Below, piece after piece: positions 32,820-41,331 of a stretch of DNA of 42,533 bases. Within the stretch, counting starts at the first letter, position 1. Each line of letters starts with the position of its first letter. The position numbers were made by a program, and so were the translations under genes. Source of the stretch: an uncultured Ruminococcus sp. GTDB taxonomy: Bacteria > Bacillota > Clostridia > Oscillospirales > Ruminococcaceae. A model generated the notes under the pieces. It did no database searches. It was not told where the DNA came from and saw nothing but the letters and a program-made list of their open reading frames with translations. The stretch is from the NCBI GenBank assembly GCA_902786975.1, contig CADAES010000025.1, forward strand, positions 1-42,533, in the 5' to 3' direction.

Positions 32820-33496
32820 AACTGACCCTTCTCTCTGTTAAGACTTCCCTGCTGCATACAGTATACCACATCGGCATACTCTTTTGCAAGCCGGTCATGT
32901 GAAACTATCACTACTGCCGCACCGCTGTCTGCTGACTTGCGCAGCTGCTCAAAAACGAGCCGTGAGTTTTCATCGTCAAGGTCGTTGGTCGGCTCATCGG
33001 CAAATATCGCCTGCGGTAAATTCACAAGCGCACGGGCTATCGAAAGTCTGCGAAGCTCACCGCCCGACAGCGAATCGGGACGTGCATCGGCGAGTTCTGT
33101 CAAGCCGAACCGTTCAAGCAGCCCGTCTGCTGCAAAACGGTCTTTGCCCTTGCCTATGACTGCTGACGGGAGCAGAACATTCTCCCTTACCGTAAGTGTT
33201 CCGACTGCGCTTTGCACCTGCGGGATATAGCCCGTCCGACTGCATCGGAGCAAGGAAAGCTCCTTGTCGCTGAGCTTATATATATCGGTACCGTCATAAT
33301 GCACCGTACCGCCCGATGCGCAAAGCAGTCCCGAGAGGATATTCAGCAGCGTGCTTTTTCCGCTGCCCGAGCGTCCGCTTATAAGACAGATCTTTCCGCT
33401 TTCAAGGTCTATATCCGTGCTGCAAAGCACCTGCACCTCGCCCGATATGCCTTTGCGTTTATAGCTTTTGCTTATATTGCGTGCTGTTATATTCAT
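32816..33496 (-). CDS. ABC transporter ATPase, MacB/LolD type
   Basis: The 226-aa ATPase has Walker A GRSGSGKST, signature LSGGELRRLSIARAL, Walker B AIFADEPTNDLDDENS and the His switch VIVSHDRLA. The short form with GYIPQVQS and NVLLPSAVIGK segments is that of ATPases paired with FtsX-like permeases, which move lipoproteins, peptides or toxins rather than import nutrients. The permease gene ends four bases upstream. Confidence 0.9.
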   Translation of the reverse strand: MNITARNISKSYKRKGISGEVQVLCSTDIDLESGKICLISGRSGSGKSTLLNILSGLLCASGGTVHYDGTDIYKLSDKELSLLRCSRTGYIPQVQSAVGTLTVRENVLLPSAVIGKGKDRFAADGLLERFGLTELADARPDSLSGGELRRLSIARALVNLPQAIFADEPTNDLDDENSRLVFEQLRKSADSGAAVVIVSHDRLAKEYADVVYCMQQGSLNREKGQL

Positions 33497-33499
33497 CTG

Positions 33500-34702
33500 T
33501 CAGTCACCCTCTCTGAGTATCCTTCCCGTATCAACACGGCTCAGTCTGTACGCCGAATATGCCGAGGCAAGAGGTCCGGTGACCGTCACTGCCGCCAGCG
33601 CCGCAAACGCATAGCCTGCTGCCGTCAAAGCATCGGGTATGAGCAGCGGCAGACCCGCCTTTCTCTCGATGAGCCTGCTGAACGGGAACACGACTGCGGT
33701 ACAGATACCTATCCCAAGCACAGCCCCGACAAAACAGATCACAAGTGAACCCAGAAGCACCTGTGCTGCGAGCCTGCGGCGTGAGAATCCGACTGCCCTC
33801 AGAACAGCGAACTCACGCTTGCGCTCGTTGATGAGCACCGTGAAAACTATCAGCATTATGACCGCAGAAAGCAGCCACACCGCCGTTATCAGCAACCTTA
33901 CGCTGCCGGAGATGACGGACAGCTTATCGGCTGTTCCCGTTATCATTGATTTTGTACGGACAGCCTGTACGCCGTCTATGCCGAGGTTTATGCTTGCAGA
34001 TACCTCGTCTATGTCATATCCGTCCTTTACCTTGATGTAAACGGAAGAAATGACATCTGCGGGGTCTTGCTTTGACAGCACGGAGATACCCTTTGACTCT
34101 GCCGCCTTTATCAGCCCACGGACGGTATCTGATCCGGCATATATCGCCGTGTCAAGTCCCGTACCTGTCGTTTCGAGCTTGCCGACAGCCTTGCATTCAA
34201 CACCGTAGAGCGTCAGGCTGTGCCCGACTCTTGTTGAAAGATCCGAACCGACGACTATCTCGTTTTTTCCGAGTTTGCCGCTGTAAGCCTCACGCAGCCA
34301 CGGCTTTACCGAAAAATCGGTGTCCTCATCAAATCCGATTATCTGCACCTGCACCGTGCAGCACTTGGCATTGGCGGAAACAAGGAAATACTGTGCGGAA
34401 AGCTTATCAACGCCGTCGATGGCTGCAAGCTCGTTTGCAATATCCTTATCCATATAGAAATATCCCGGAGTGCCCTGCAGCAGGATATTTTCAAGTTTGA
34501 CTTTTTCTGAAGCGCTTTCGGGCAGGACTATTATGTCAGCACCGAGCCGCTGTTCAAGACTGTCTATGCCGTTTTGAAGGCTCGCCGAGATCACTGCACC
34601 GCCGTAAACTGCCGCCGACATGATGATACATATGAACAGCAGTGCAAAAGAACGCAGCGGCTTTCCGACGATGCTCTTGTAAAGAACTCTTTTTATGCTC
34701 AT
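33500..34702 (-). CDS. FtsX/MacB-type ABC permease
   Basis: The 400-aa membrane protein has the FtsX layout: one N-terminal helix (about 15-36), a large extracellular domain (about 40-250), then three helices (about 263-288, 313-340, 361-385). The cytosolic coupling piece LINERKREFAVLRAVGFSRRRL is characteristic. It overlaps the DUF4418 gene by four bases. The pair probably exports or rearranges an envelope molecule; what it carries is unknown. Confidence 0.88.
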   Translation of the reverse strand: MSIKRVLYKSIVGKPLRSFALLFICIIMSAAVYGGAVISASLQNGIDSLEQRLGADIIVLPESASEKVKLENILLQGTPGYFYMDKDIANELAAIDGVDKLSAQYFLVSANAKCCTVQVQIIGFDEDTDFSVKPWLREAYSGKLGKNEIVVGSDLSTRVGHSLTLYGVECKAVGKLETTGTGLDTAIYAGSDTVRGLIKAAESKGISVLSKQDPADVISSVYIKVKDGYDIDEVSASINLGIDGVQAVRTKSMITGTADKLSVISGSVRLLITAVWLLSAVIMLIVFTVLINERKREFAVLRAVGFSRRRLAAQVLLGSLVICFVGAVLGIGICTAVVFPFSRLIERKAGLPLLIPDALTAAGYAFAALAAVTVTGPLASAYSAYRLSRVDTGRILREGD

Positions 34703-35103
34703 TGTGCTTTCTTTTCCTTGACAAAGCCTGCGATGACATCAGCAAGTGCGATCGCTGCAAGCACTGCCGATACAACAATGACTGCCGGCTTGAATGTCGA
34801 ACGGCACGCCATGCTTTCCATCATGCAAAGATTTATCACCGTGCCCGGAATGAATATCACCGATACCGACAGGGCAAAAACGCCTATCGAAAGTCCTGTC
34901 TTTATCTTCTCGTCGGGAAAAACGATGCGCACGAGTGCAAGTGCTGTAAGCACGATGCCTGCTAGTGTCACCGCATTCTGTGCCCAGTGGCACGCCATAA
35001 ACTTTCCGTCGTGTTCACCGCACGCCTTGAAAAACGTGAACGCTCCGATCGTGAGCACAAGGGCTGCAATGCCCTCGGCGATCCCGATTATTGTTCTCTT
35101 CAT
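34699..35103 (-). CDS. DUF4418 membrane protein
   Basis: The 134-aa protein has four predicted helices and short Cys-containing segments, KFMACHWAQNAV and INLCMMESMACRSTFKP, which recall the DUF4418 family. In Clostridia such proteins commonly sit beside FtsX/MacB transporters, as here (ATGA overlap with the permease). It is 23 bases after the NitT/TauT ATPase gene with no terminator between, so the cassette seems to be read from the metY2 promoter. The paired Cys may be redox-active or bind metal (inference). Confidence 0.75.
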   Translation of the reverse strand: MKRTIIGIAEGIAALVLTIGAFTFFKACGEHDGKFMACHWAQNAVTLAGIVLTALALVRIVFPDEKIKTGLSIGVFALSVSVIFIPGTVINLCMMESMACRSTFKPAVIVVSAVLAAIALADVIAGFVKEKKAQ

Positions 35104-35126
35104 TTCATTTTACTCTCCAATGCTGT

Positions 35127-35906
35127 TTAAATTATATACTCCGGCTGAGGCTGTGCCTGCGCCAGCTCAAAGAATTCAAGTATCGACTTTCGCAGCGCAA
35201 GGAACTCTCCTCCGCCCCTGTGTCTCGGTCTGGGCAGATCCACATTGACGATGCTGCTTATCTTGCCGGGACGAGGTGTCATTATCACGATGCGGTCACT
35301 GAGGTATATCGCCTCATCGATATCGTGGGTGACAAGGATCATGGTCGTTCCTTGCTTTTTCCAAAGCTCAAGTATCTTGTCCTGCAGATCTGCTCTGGTG
35401 AATGAATCCAGCGCACCCATAGGCTCATCGAGAAGCAGCGCCTTAGGATCGTTTATAAGTGCCCTTGCAATAGCGACTCTCTGTGCCATACCGCCCGAGA
35501 TCTGATGCGGATAGGATCTTTCAAAGCCTTCAAGTCCAACCATCGAGATATAGTCCTTTACTTTCGCCTTGTCCCGCTTGAATATCCCTCTTGCCTTCAA
35601 GCCGTATGCTATGTTGTTCTCCACCGTCAGCCACGGGAAAAGCCCGCCCTGCTGAAAGACATAGCCACGCTCGGTCGAAACGTCCTTTATCCTGCTGTCA
35701 TCTATCGACAGCTCGCCCGACTGCGGTTTATCTAGTCCTGCGATAAGGCGCAGCAGCGTCGTCTTTCCGCAGCCCGACGGTCCGATGATAGAGATGAACT
35801 CACCCGCTTTTATATCGAGCGAAACATCGTGCAGAGCCTCGACCCTGTTTCCGTCGGCATCGGTGTATACCCTGTTGACACCGTTTATAGAGATACTGCT
35901 GCTCAT
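35127..35906 (-). CDS. NitT/TauT-type ABC importer ATPase (SsuB/TauB-like)
   Basis: The start chosen is the ATG at 35906, in an ATGA overlap with the permease; a longer frame upstream is only the permease gene in another phase. The 259-aa ATPase shows Walker A GPSGCGKTT, Q-loop VFQQGGLFPWLTV, signature HQISGGMAQRVAIARAL, Walker B LLLDEPMGALDSFTR and His switch LVTHDIDEAIYLSDR. These match ATPases of nitrate/sulfonate/taurine/pyrimidine importers. Gene order (binding protein, permease, ATPase) behind metY2 suggests import of an organosulfur compound. Confidence 0.92.
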   Translation of the reverse strand: MSSSISINGVNRVYTDADGNRVEALHDVSLDIKAGEFISIIGPSGCGKTTLLRLIAGLDKPQSGELSIDDSRIKDVSTERGYVFQQGGLFPWLTVENNIAYGLKARGIFKRDKAKVKDYISMVGLEGFERSYPHQISGGMAQRVAIARALINDPKALLLDEPMGALDSFTRADLQDKILELWKKQGTTMILVTHDIDEAIYLSDRIVIMTPRPGKISSIVNVDLPRPRHRGGGEFLALRKSILEFFELAQAQPQPEYII

Positions 35907-36985
35907 TTTTTCAAAACTCCCTCCTGCCACCTCAGCGTGCGCTTTTTGATGATGCCGATAAAGTGATTTATCAGCGAGAACAGCACCGCCATTACAACGA
36001 TAGCTGCGAGCACCTTGTAATATGCGCTCCACACTTTGGACTGGTTTATGTAATAGCCCAGACCGCCCGGCTGACCGAGCATCTCGCTCATTACGAGCGT
36101 TGTGAACGCCATTGCATTTGCCGAGCTGATGCCCGTAAAGATGCTTGGCATAGCGTGCGGTATCGCAACGTGGATTATAAGCCCGAGCTGACCGCTGCCT
36201 AGTATCCTTGCGGCTTCATAGGTCTGCTTCGGTGTTGACTGTATGCCCTGCGCAGTCAGAAAAGCTATCTGGAACCACGCACATATCACGATAAGGAACA
36301 CGGCTGCCGTAAATGAGTTTGGCAGCAGAGTCAGTGCGAACGGCATCCACGCAACAGCAGGCACAACACCCGTTATTTTGAGTACAGGGAACACCCAGTA
36401 GTACACTTTCGGGAACCAGCCTATCAATATGCCTGTACCCACTCCGAGGATAACTCCGCAGGAAAAGCCCGCAGCATAAAGTCTCAGCGAATACAGCGTG
36501 TTCTGTACGATATAGTCGCCGTCTGCAAGGTAAGCCTCGATGACCTGTGCAGGACCGGGGAAAAACGGCTGTGCGAACCACTGCAGTTTTGTTCCGCCTA
36601 TGTCCCACAAGGCAAGTGCTACACCTATCGCAAAACGAAAAGCTGCATTTTTGCAGTAGATCTTTCTTCTCGCCTTTACAAAGAACGCTCTTATGCCTGC
36701 TGTGCTGTATATGAGCATCAGCACTGCCAGCACAAATATATATGCATCGTTTATCGTCAGGTCGATATTAAGACCGAAGACCGACAACGTGTATGTCTTG
36801 AACTCGACCGCAGCCTTCTGCGGAAATGCGATGTTGACTATTATCGCAATAATAAAGCCCGACAATGTCAGCAGCAGCTTCAGCGCAAAATAACCGTTGT
36901 GCCTGTATCCCCAGTTGACTTCCGGCTTTTCTTTTTCACCGGCTGTTTTCGGAGCGTTCAGCTCTAACGCAGCGGCATTATCCAT
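35903..36985 (-). CDS. NitT/TauT-type ABC importer permease (SsuC-like)
   Basis: The 360-aa product starts at the ATG at 36985 behind GAGGAGAG. It has about seven to eight membrane helices: an N-terminal block of three (residues about 35-110), unusual since SsuC proteins are about 260 aa, and then the standard BPD permease core. The coupling motif EAARILGSGQLGLIIHVAIP marks the ATPase docking loop. The extra N-terminal helices recall long variants found in some Clostridia. It is co-transcribed with the binding protein and ATPase. Confidence 0.9.
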   Translation of the reverse strand: MDNAAALELNAPKTAGEKEKPEVNWGYRHNGYFALKLLLTLSGFIIAIIVNIAFPQKAAVEFKTYTLSVFGLNIDLTINDAYIFVLAVLMLIYSTAGIRAFFVKARRKIYCKNAAFRFAIGVALALWDIGGTKLQWFAQPFFPGPAQVIEAYLADGDYIVQNTLYSLRLYAAGFSCGVILGVGTGILIGWFPKVYYWVFPVLKITGVVPAVAWMPFALTLLPNSFTAAVFLIVICAWFQIAFLTAQGIQSTPKQTYEAARILGSGQLGLIIHVAIPHAMPSIFTGISSANAMAFTTLVMSEMLGQPGGLGYYINQSKVWSAYYKVLAAIVVMAVLFSLINHFIGIIKKRTLRWQEGVLKK

Positions 36986-37043
36986 ACTATCTCTCCTCAC
37001 TCGAATTTCAAAGGGCGGCTTTGGCACCGCCCCTGAAAAACAC

Positions 37044-38102
37044 TTATTTTACATCGACCTTCTGATATATCTTCTTTGCAAAATCACCTGGATCGCTCTT
37101 GAGGTAGCCTATCTTTGAAAGGCCGTCCACGAAATACTTGACATCGCTTTCGACTCTGCTGTCCCAGTTGTCGTTGTGCTTGTCTGCCGATGGATAGCCG
37201 TAGCTCTTTACAAGCTTCACAGCAAGCTCCTTGTCCTCGATAGAAGCGTATTTCTTTTCAACGATTATATCCACCGACTTCTCGGGATTCTCGTAGATCC
37301 ATTCCTGTGCCTTGCGGTATGCTCTGAGCAGAGCTGCGATCTCATCGGGCTTTTCGTTGAGCACCTTGGTCGATGCATAAAGGAAGCAGCAGAAACGATC
37401 CTTGAAGTACGGGTCTGTACCCAGATCGAACAGTATCCTTACATCGCCTGCTTTTTCGTGGATAGACCCTAGCGGATCCCACAGAGCTGCAACATCTATC
37501 TCGCCCTTTGCAAGAGCCTCGAATTCAAGGTTTCCGTCAGAGTACGGCAGGAATGTTACCTCGCCCTTTGATGCATCGGCAGAGATCCCGGCGTTTTCGA
37601 GCCACAGTGAAGCCACCTGATGAGGAGTGCCGCCTATCTCGTCAACGCCTATCTTCTTGCCTTTGAGATCCTGTACGGTCTTTATGTCCGAATCGGGCTT
37701 TACCGCAAGCTTGATACAGCCCTCGTGCAGACCGTCAACTACCTTTACATCTATGCCGTTCTCGATAGACGGGAAGAACTGAAAGTCTCCGTTGACTATC
37801 GGTATAGAGCCGTTGTTAAGTCCTATCTTTCGTGTTTCAAAATCCGCAGAGATGAGGTTCACATCAAAGCCTTCCTCTGCAAAATATCCGTTTTCGTATG
37901 CAATATATATCGGTGCGCCGCAGAGTGCTCCGTCCTTGCCCGGGATATCTATTTTCCCATATTTGTAGTCAGACCTGCTGTTGCTTGCCGATGCTGATGT
38001 ATCAGATGATTTTGAAGAATCACCATTTGACTCGCTTACAGAGCATGAAGCAAGCAATACCACCGATAATACAAACGATAATACTTTTACTCTTTTTTTC
38101 AT
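37044..38102 (-). CDS. NitT/TauT-type substrate-binding lipoprotein
   Basis: The 352-aa protein begins with a lipoprotein signal (lipobox LLAS-Cys20), a Ser-rich linker, then a NMT1/THI5/SsuA-like binding domain: APIYIAYENGYFAEEGFDV, PIVNGDFQFF, VQDLKGKKIGVDEIGGTPH, FEALAKGEIDVAALWDP. ATG 38102 has AGAGGAAAG before it; ATG 38117 is possible but overlaps that site. Relatives bind sulfonates, taurine, nitrate or thiamine pyrimidine, so the ligand cannot be fixed by sequence. Placement with metY2 and the nitrogenase-like regulon favours a sulfur compound. Confidence 0.9.
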   Translation of the reverse strand: MKKRVKVLSFVLSVVLLASCSVSESNGDSSKSSDTSASASNSRSDYKYGKIDIPGKDGALCGAPIYIAYENGYFAEEGFDVNLISADFETRKIGLNNGSIPIVNGDFQFFPSIENGIDVKVVDGLHEGCIKLAVKPDSDIKTVQDLKGKKIGVDEIGGTPHQVASLWLENAGISADASKGEVTFLPYSDGNLEFEALAKGEIDVAALWDPLGSIHEKAGDVRILFDLGTDPYFKDRFCCFLYASTKVLNEKPDEIAALLRAYRKAQEWIYENPEKSVDIIVEKKYASIEDKELAVKLVKSYGYPSADKHNDNWDSRVESDVKYFVDGLSKIGYLKSDPGDFAKKIYQKVDVK

Positions 38103-38122
38103 TACTTTCCTCTCCATTCATT

Positions 38123-38662
38123 TTACTTTCTTCCAACCGCTAAGCTCTTTGCAGCAGGTATCCTTGCTATAACACCTTCATAAAGGATCACGCCGAATGC
38201 CACACCGCCGATGCCCTGAACGACATTTCCCGCAACACCTGAAAGTGCTGTCGTAACGGAGCCGTAAAGGAACGCTTCAAAAACAGCATATCCGACTATC
38301 ATTACCAGCTCTGCTGCCACAGCAGAAACTATCCTGCCAACAAGGGTCGGCAGCTTTTTTCTTAAAACTTTGAATACTGCAAAAGCAACAACTGCCATAA
38401 GTCCTTTTATTATAAAAGTGGGTATCACATATACCGTGTAGCCTGCAAACAGATCGCTCAGTGCCGAGCCGATGCCCGCTGCTGCGCCGCCGTAGATCGG
38501 TCCGAGCAGCCAGCCGGCGATGTTCACAAAGCAGTCACCGAGGTTGATATAGCCCTTTGTCGGTGTGGGTATCCTTATTATCATCGTTGAAACTGTTACT
38601 ATTGCCGCAAAAAGTCCTGCCAGCACAATCAGCTGTATCTTTTCATTTTTCTTTCCTGACAT
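38123..38662 (-). CDS. ECF transporter S component
   Basis: The 179-aa membrane protein has about six helices and the S-component pattern IPTPTKGYINLGDCFVNIAG followed by YGGAAAGIGSALSDLFAGY and FIIKGLMAV, resembling the HmpT/riboflavin-type group of ECF substrate-capture proteins. Its energising EcfA/EcfT module is not in the window and would be shared. It is between metY2 and the binding protein, in the same transcript. Its partner substrate may be a vitamin such as a thiamine precursor, or a sulfur compound that feeds this pathway; the sequence does not decide. Confidence 0.85.
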   Translation of the reverse strand: MSGKKNEKIQLIVLAGLFAAIVTVSTMIIRIPTPTKGYINLGDCFVNIAGWLLGPIYGGAAAGIGSALSDLFAGYTVYVIPTFIIKGLMAVVAFAVFKVLRKKLPTLVGRIVSAVAAELVMIVGYAVFEAFLYGSVTTALSGVAGNVVQGIGGVAFGVILYEGVIARIPAAKSLAVGRK

Positions 38663-38694
38663 AGTTCTTCACTTCTCTTTTCTGTATTATTATT

Positions 38695-39984
38695 TTATAA
38701 AAGCCCCGCAGCCTTGAATGCCTGCTCAAGGTCAGCTATAAGGTCGTCTGCATCTTCAAGACCTGCGGAGATACGGATAAGGTTGTGGGGTATATCCGCA
38801 AGCTTCAGCTCGTCCTCGCTCAGCTCGCTGTGAGTGGTGTTGGGTGAATCGACGATCAGCGAACGGGCATCGCCGAGATTTACGTGGTAGTGGAACAGCT
38901 TGATATTATTGATAAACTCCGCTTCCTGCTTGGGTGTACCCTTGATTCCGAAAGCAAGAACTCCGCCACCGCCGTTGGGAAGATTCTTGTCGGCAAGCTC
39001 TTTGAACTTGTAGCTTGCAAGGCTCGGGTGGCGCACCCATTCGACTGCCGGTGAGCTTTCAAGATAAGCTGCGAGCTTTGCAGCGTTTGCGCTCTGCTTT
39101 GCAACTCTCTCGGAAAGCGTTTCAAGACCGATAATGCCAAGATATGCGTCCTGCGGTGAAAGAGCAGCTCCAAGCAGATTGAGATAAACAAGTATCGCAC
39201 GGAAGATAAATATGTTATCCGGGAAAATATCCGCTGTGCTCTTTCCGCCGAGCATCACGATAGGCTCATAGAACTGCGGATACTTTTCCTTTGTATACCA
39301 GCTCATATTTCCGTTGTCGAGGATAAGTCCTGCGATGATATTTCCGTGACCTGTGAGCGCTTTTGTTGCCGAATATACAACTATGTCTGCTCCGTGCTCG
39401 AGCGGTCTGTAAAGATAAGGTGTTGCAAGCGTGTTGTCGACCACTACCGGAACGCCATGCTTGTGAGCGACCTCAGATATAGCGTCGATATCGAGCAGAT
39501 AAGCGTTAGGGTTGCTCAGTGACTCAACATATATACCCTTAACATCATCGGTTATCTCCGCTTCGAGCTTGTTCGGGTCGAGCACCGCATCTGTCAGCTT
39601 TATGTTCACGCCGAGCTCGGGAAACAGTCTGTCGAATGCATCTATCGTGCCGCCGTAAAGATAAGGCGATGCAAGTATCGTACCGCCCTTTGATGCGAGG
39701 TTGAGCAGCGTATAGGAGATAGCCGCCATTCCCGAACCGACCGCAACTGCGTTCTTTGCACCGTCAAGAGCCTTTACCCTCTCCGCAAAGAAATTTACCG
39801 TAGGATTTCCCACTCTTGTATAGAGGTAACCTGCCTCCTTGTAGGTAAAAAGATTCTGCGCGTGCTGTGTGTTTTTGAAATCGTAAGCTGTCGTCTGATA
39901 GATCGGTGGCGAGATCGCCAGATTGTTCTGAAGCGGATCGTAGCCTGCCTTTATTTTCTTTGTGTCAAATTTTAATTCTGCCAT
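38695..39984 (-). CDS. O-acetylhomoserine sulfhydrylase, second copy (metY2)
   Basis: The 429-aa PLP enzyme belongs to the O-acetylhomoserine aminocarboxypropyltransferase group: ISPPIYQTTAYDF, YTRVGNPTVNFF, GSGMAAISYTLLN, SLSNPNAYLLDIDAI, VVDNTLATPYLYRP and YSATKALTGHGN with PLP Lys208. It is clearly diverged from the copy at 15247, for example ALTGHGNIIAG in place of [11 protein letters not shown]. Regulation differs too: it heads the transporter operon and has a LacI-type palindrome in front. The obvious job is capture of methanethiol as methionine in the reductase pathway (inference), with the other copy serving sulfide. Confidence 0.92.
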   Translation of the reverse strand: MAELKFDTKKIKAGYDPLQNNLAISPPIYQTTAYDFKNTQHAQNLFTYKEAGYLYTRVGNPTVNFFAERVKALDGAKNAVAVGSGMAAISYTLLNLASKGGTILASPYLYGGTIDAFDRLFPELGVNIKLTDAVLDPNKLEAEITDDVKGIYVESLSNPNAYLLDIDAISEVAHKHGVPVVVDNTLATPYLYRPLEHGADIVVYSATKALTGHGNIIAGLILDNGNMSWYTKEKYPQFYEPIVMLGGKSTADIFPDNIFIFRAILVYLNLLGAALSPQDAYLGIIGLETLSERVAKQSANAAKLAAYLESSPAVEWVRHPSLASYKFKELADKNLPNGGGGVLAFGIKGTPKQEAEFINNIKLFHYHVNLGDARSLIVDSPNTTHSELSEDELKLADIPHNLIRISAGLEDADDLIADLEQAFKAAGLL

Positions 39985-40032
39985 GATGATCTTCCTTTCG
40001 TTTTTTGTATCGGGTTTTCTTTCGATGTGTTC

Positions 40033-40061
40033 AGTTTAGCCGAAAAAAACGCCTCGGTCAA
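40033..40061 (-). promoter_or_regulatory. Promoter of the metY2-transporter operon
   Basis: Minus strand TTGACC (40061-40056) and TAAACT (40038-40033) are 17 bases apart. The palindrome at 40071 starts nine bases upstream of the -35 box, exactly as at the mccB promoter. Confidence 0.8.
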
Positions 40062-40070
40062 TAAAAAAAC

Positions 40071-40086
40071 GTGACATCGTTATCAC
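40071..40086. promoter_or_regulatory. LacI-family operator D
   Basis: GTGACATCGTTATCAC matches operator A at 14 of 16 positions, and sits at the same distance from the metY2 -35 box as A does from the mccB -35 box. Confidence 0.8.
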
Positions 40087-40175
40087 GCAGTGTCACGTCG
40101 GAGGCTCGTTTTCTATGTTTTTTGAGCTTGCCGGATATGAAAAATCAGCCCGTCCGACCCCGTCACCGGCAAAAG

Positions 40176-40191
40176 ATGATAACGTTGTCAA
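40176..40191. promoter_or_regulatory. LacI-family operator E
   Basis: ATGATAACGTTGTCAA matches operator A at 13 of 16 positions. It lies in the 420-base divergent region between metY2 and the LysR gene, about 105 bases from operator D. Confidence 0.65.
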
Positions 40192-40266
40192 ACCTTACAG
40201 AAGGGCGTTTGAACTGCATCACAAGCTCACGCAAAGGGCTGATAACGGCTGACTTCGTGAGATTAT

Positions 40267-40282
40267 AAGAAATCGTTATCAT
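40267..40282. promoter_or_regulatory. Possible LacI-family operator F (half site)
   Basis: AAGAAATCGTTATCAT keeps the right half CGTTATCA intact but only 11 of 16 bases overall. It is about 63 bases upstream of the -35 box of the LysR promoter. Confidence 0.4.
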
Positions 40283-40344
40283 AAACGGCATTAGTTATAG
40301 ATGCAGGCTATAACGTTCAATAAAAAAACTGTATTACCGCTGCC

Positions 40345-40373
40345 TTGACAACCGTTTTCAATTATGATATATT
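40345..40373 (+). promoter_or_regulatory. Promoter of the LysR-family gene
   Basis: TTGACA (40345-40350) and TATATT (40368-40373) are separated by 17 bases. The transcript would start about 25 bases before the TTG start codon, which excludes the longer upstream reading. Confidence 0.8.
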
Positions 40374-40404
40374 TTCTGTAATCCAAGGAAAGGGAGCGGT
40401 GCAT

Positions 40405-41331
40405 TTGACACTTTTACAGATAAACTATGCTCTGACCATAAAGGAACACGGCTCTATGAACAAGGCGGCAGAGCATCTGGGCATCTCACAGCCCACGCTT
40501 ACAAATGCCGTACAGGAGCTTGAAAAGGAGCTTGGTATGCAGATATTTCTCCGCACGCACAAAGGGGCTGTACCGACAGCCGAAGGCGAGGAGTTCCTTC
40601 AGAGTGCATCGCAGCTTTTCAGACAGTACGAGCTTGTGTGCGAAAAATACATAAACAAAGATATAAAGCGCAAGTTCGGTGTTTCAACACAGCACTATAC
40701 CTTTGCGGTAGACGCATTCATCAATACTGTAAAGCTGTACGATACACTTGAATTTGATCTTGCTATCCGTGAGACAGAAACGCTCAACGTCATCAAAGAT
40801 GTCGGCAGCCTTAAAAGCGAGATAGGCATACTGTACATAAGCAATCTCAACCGCAAGCTTATCAGTAAGCTGCTCGACGAATACGATCTGTGCTTTACAG
40901 AGCTTATAAAATGCCGTGCATATGTCTATATGTACTGCGGTCACCCTCTTGCCAAGGAGCCCTCACTCAGTCTTGAACAACTCGCAGCTTATCCTTGCCT
41001 GTCGTTTGAGCAGAACGGAATGGACGGCTACATCTTCGCTGAAGAGATACTCAGCGAGAACAACTATCCAAGAACGATAAAAGCGACAGACAGAGCAACT
41101 ATGGGCGAGCTGCTGCGTTCGCTGAACGGCTACACTCTTTGCTCGGGGATACTTACCGAAATGTTCGGCAGGAGCGACTATGTCGTCGTTCCTTACAGAG
41201 AGGATACCGAAAACCCTAACAGCATAATGCAGATAGGTTACATCAGAAAAAAATATGCCTCACCGAGCGAGATATGTCAAACGTATATCGGAGAGTTGAA
41301 AAAGAGCCTTCTGAACAGCACTGTCGGATAA
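40405..41331 (+). CDS. LysR-family transcriptional regulator
   Basis: The start is a TTG at 40405 behind AAAGGGAG. Upstream codons lie in the promoter, and the helix-turn-helix begins right here (LLQINYALTIKEHGSMNKAA, then GISQPTLTNAVQELEKELGM). The 308-aa protein has the usual LysR effector domain (YMYCGHPLAKEPSLSLEQLA, FEQNGMDGYIFAEEIL). It diverges from the metY2 operon, a classic LysR arrangement, so it may regulate that operon with O-acetylserine, O-acetylhomoserine or another sulfur ligand. In Rhodospirillum the methylthio-alkane reductase genes are under a LysR protein (SalR), which makes this neighbour worth noting. Confidence 0.9.
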   Translation: MTLLQINYALTIKEHGSMNKAAEHLGISQPTLTNAVQELEKELGMQIFLRTHKGAVPTAEGEEFLQSASQLFRQYELVCEKYINKDIKRKFGVSTQHYTFAVDAFINTVKLYDTLEFDLAIRETETLNVIKDVGSLKSEIGILYISNLNRKLISKLLDEYDLCFTELIKCRAYVYMYCGHPLAKEPSLSLEQLAAYPCLSFEQNGMDGYIFAEEILSENNYPRTIKATDRATMGELLRSLNGYTLCSGILTEMFGRSDYVVVPYREDTENPNSIMQIGYIRKKYASPSEICQTYIGELKKSLLNSTVG

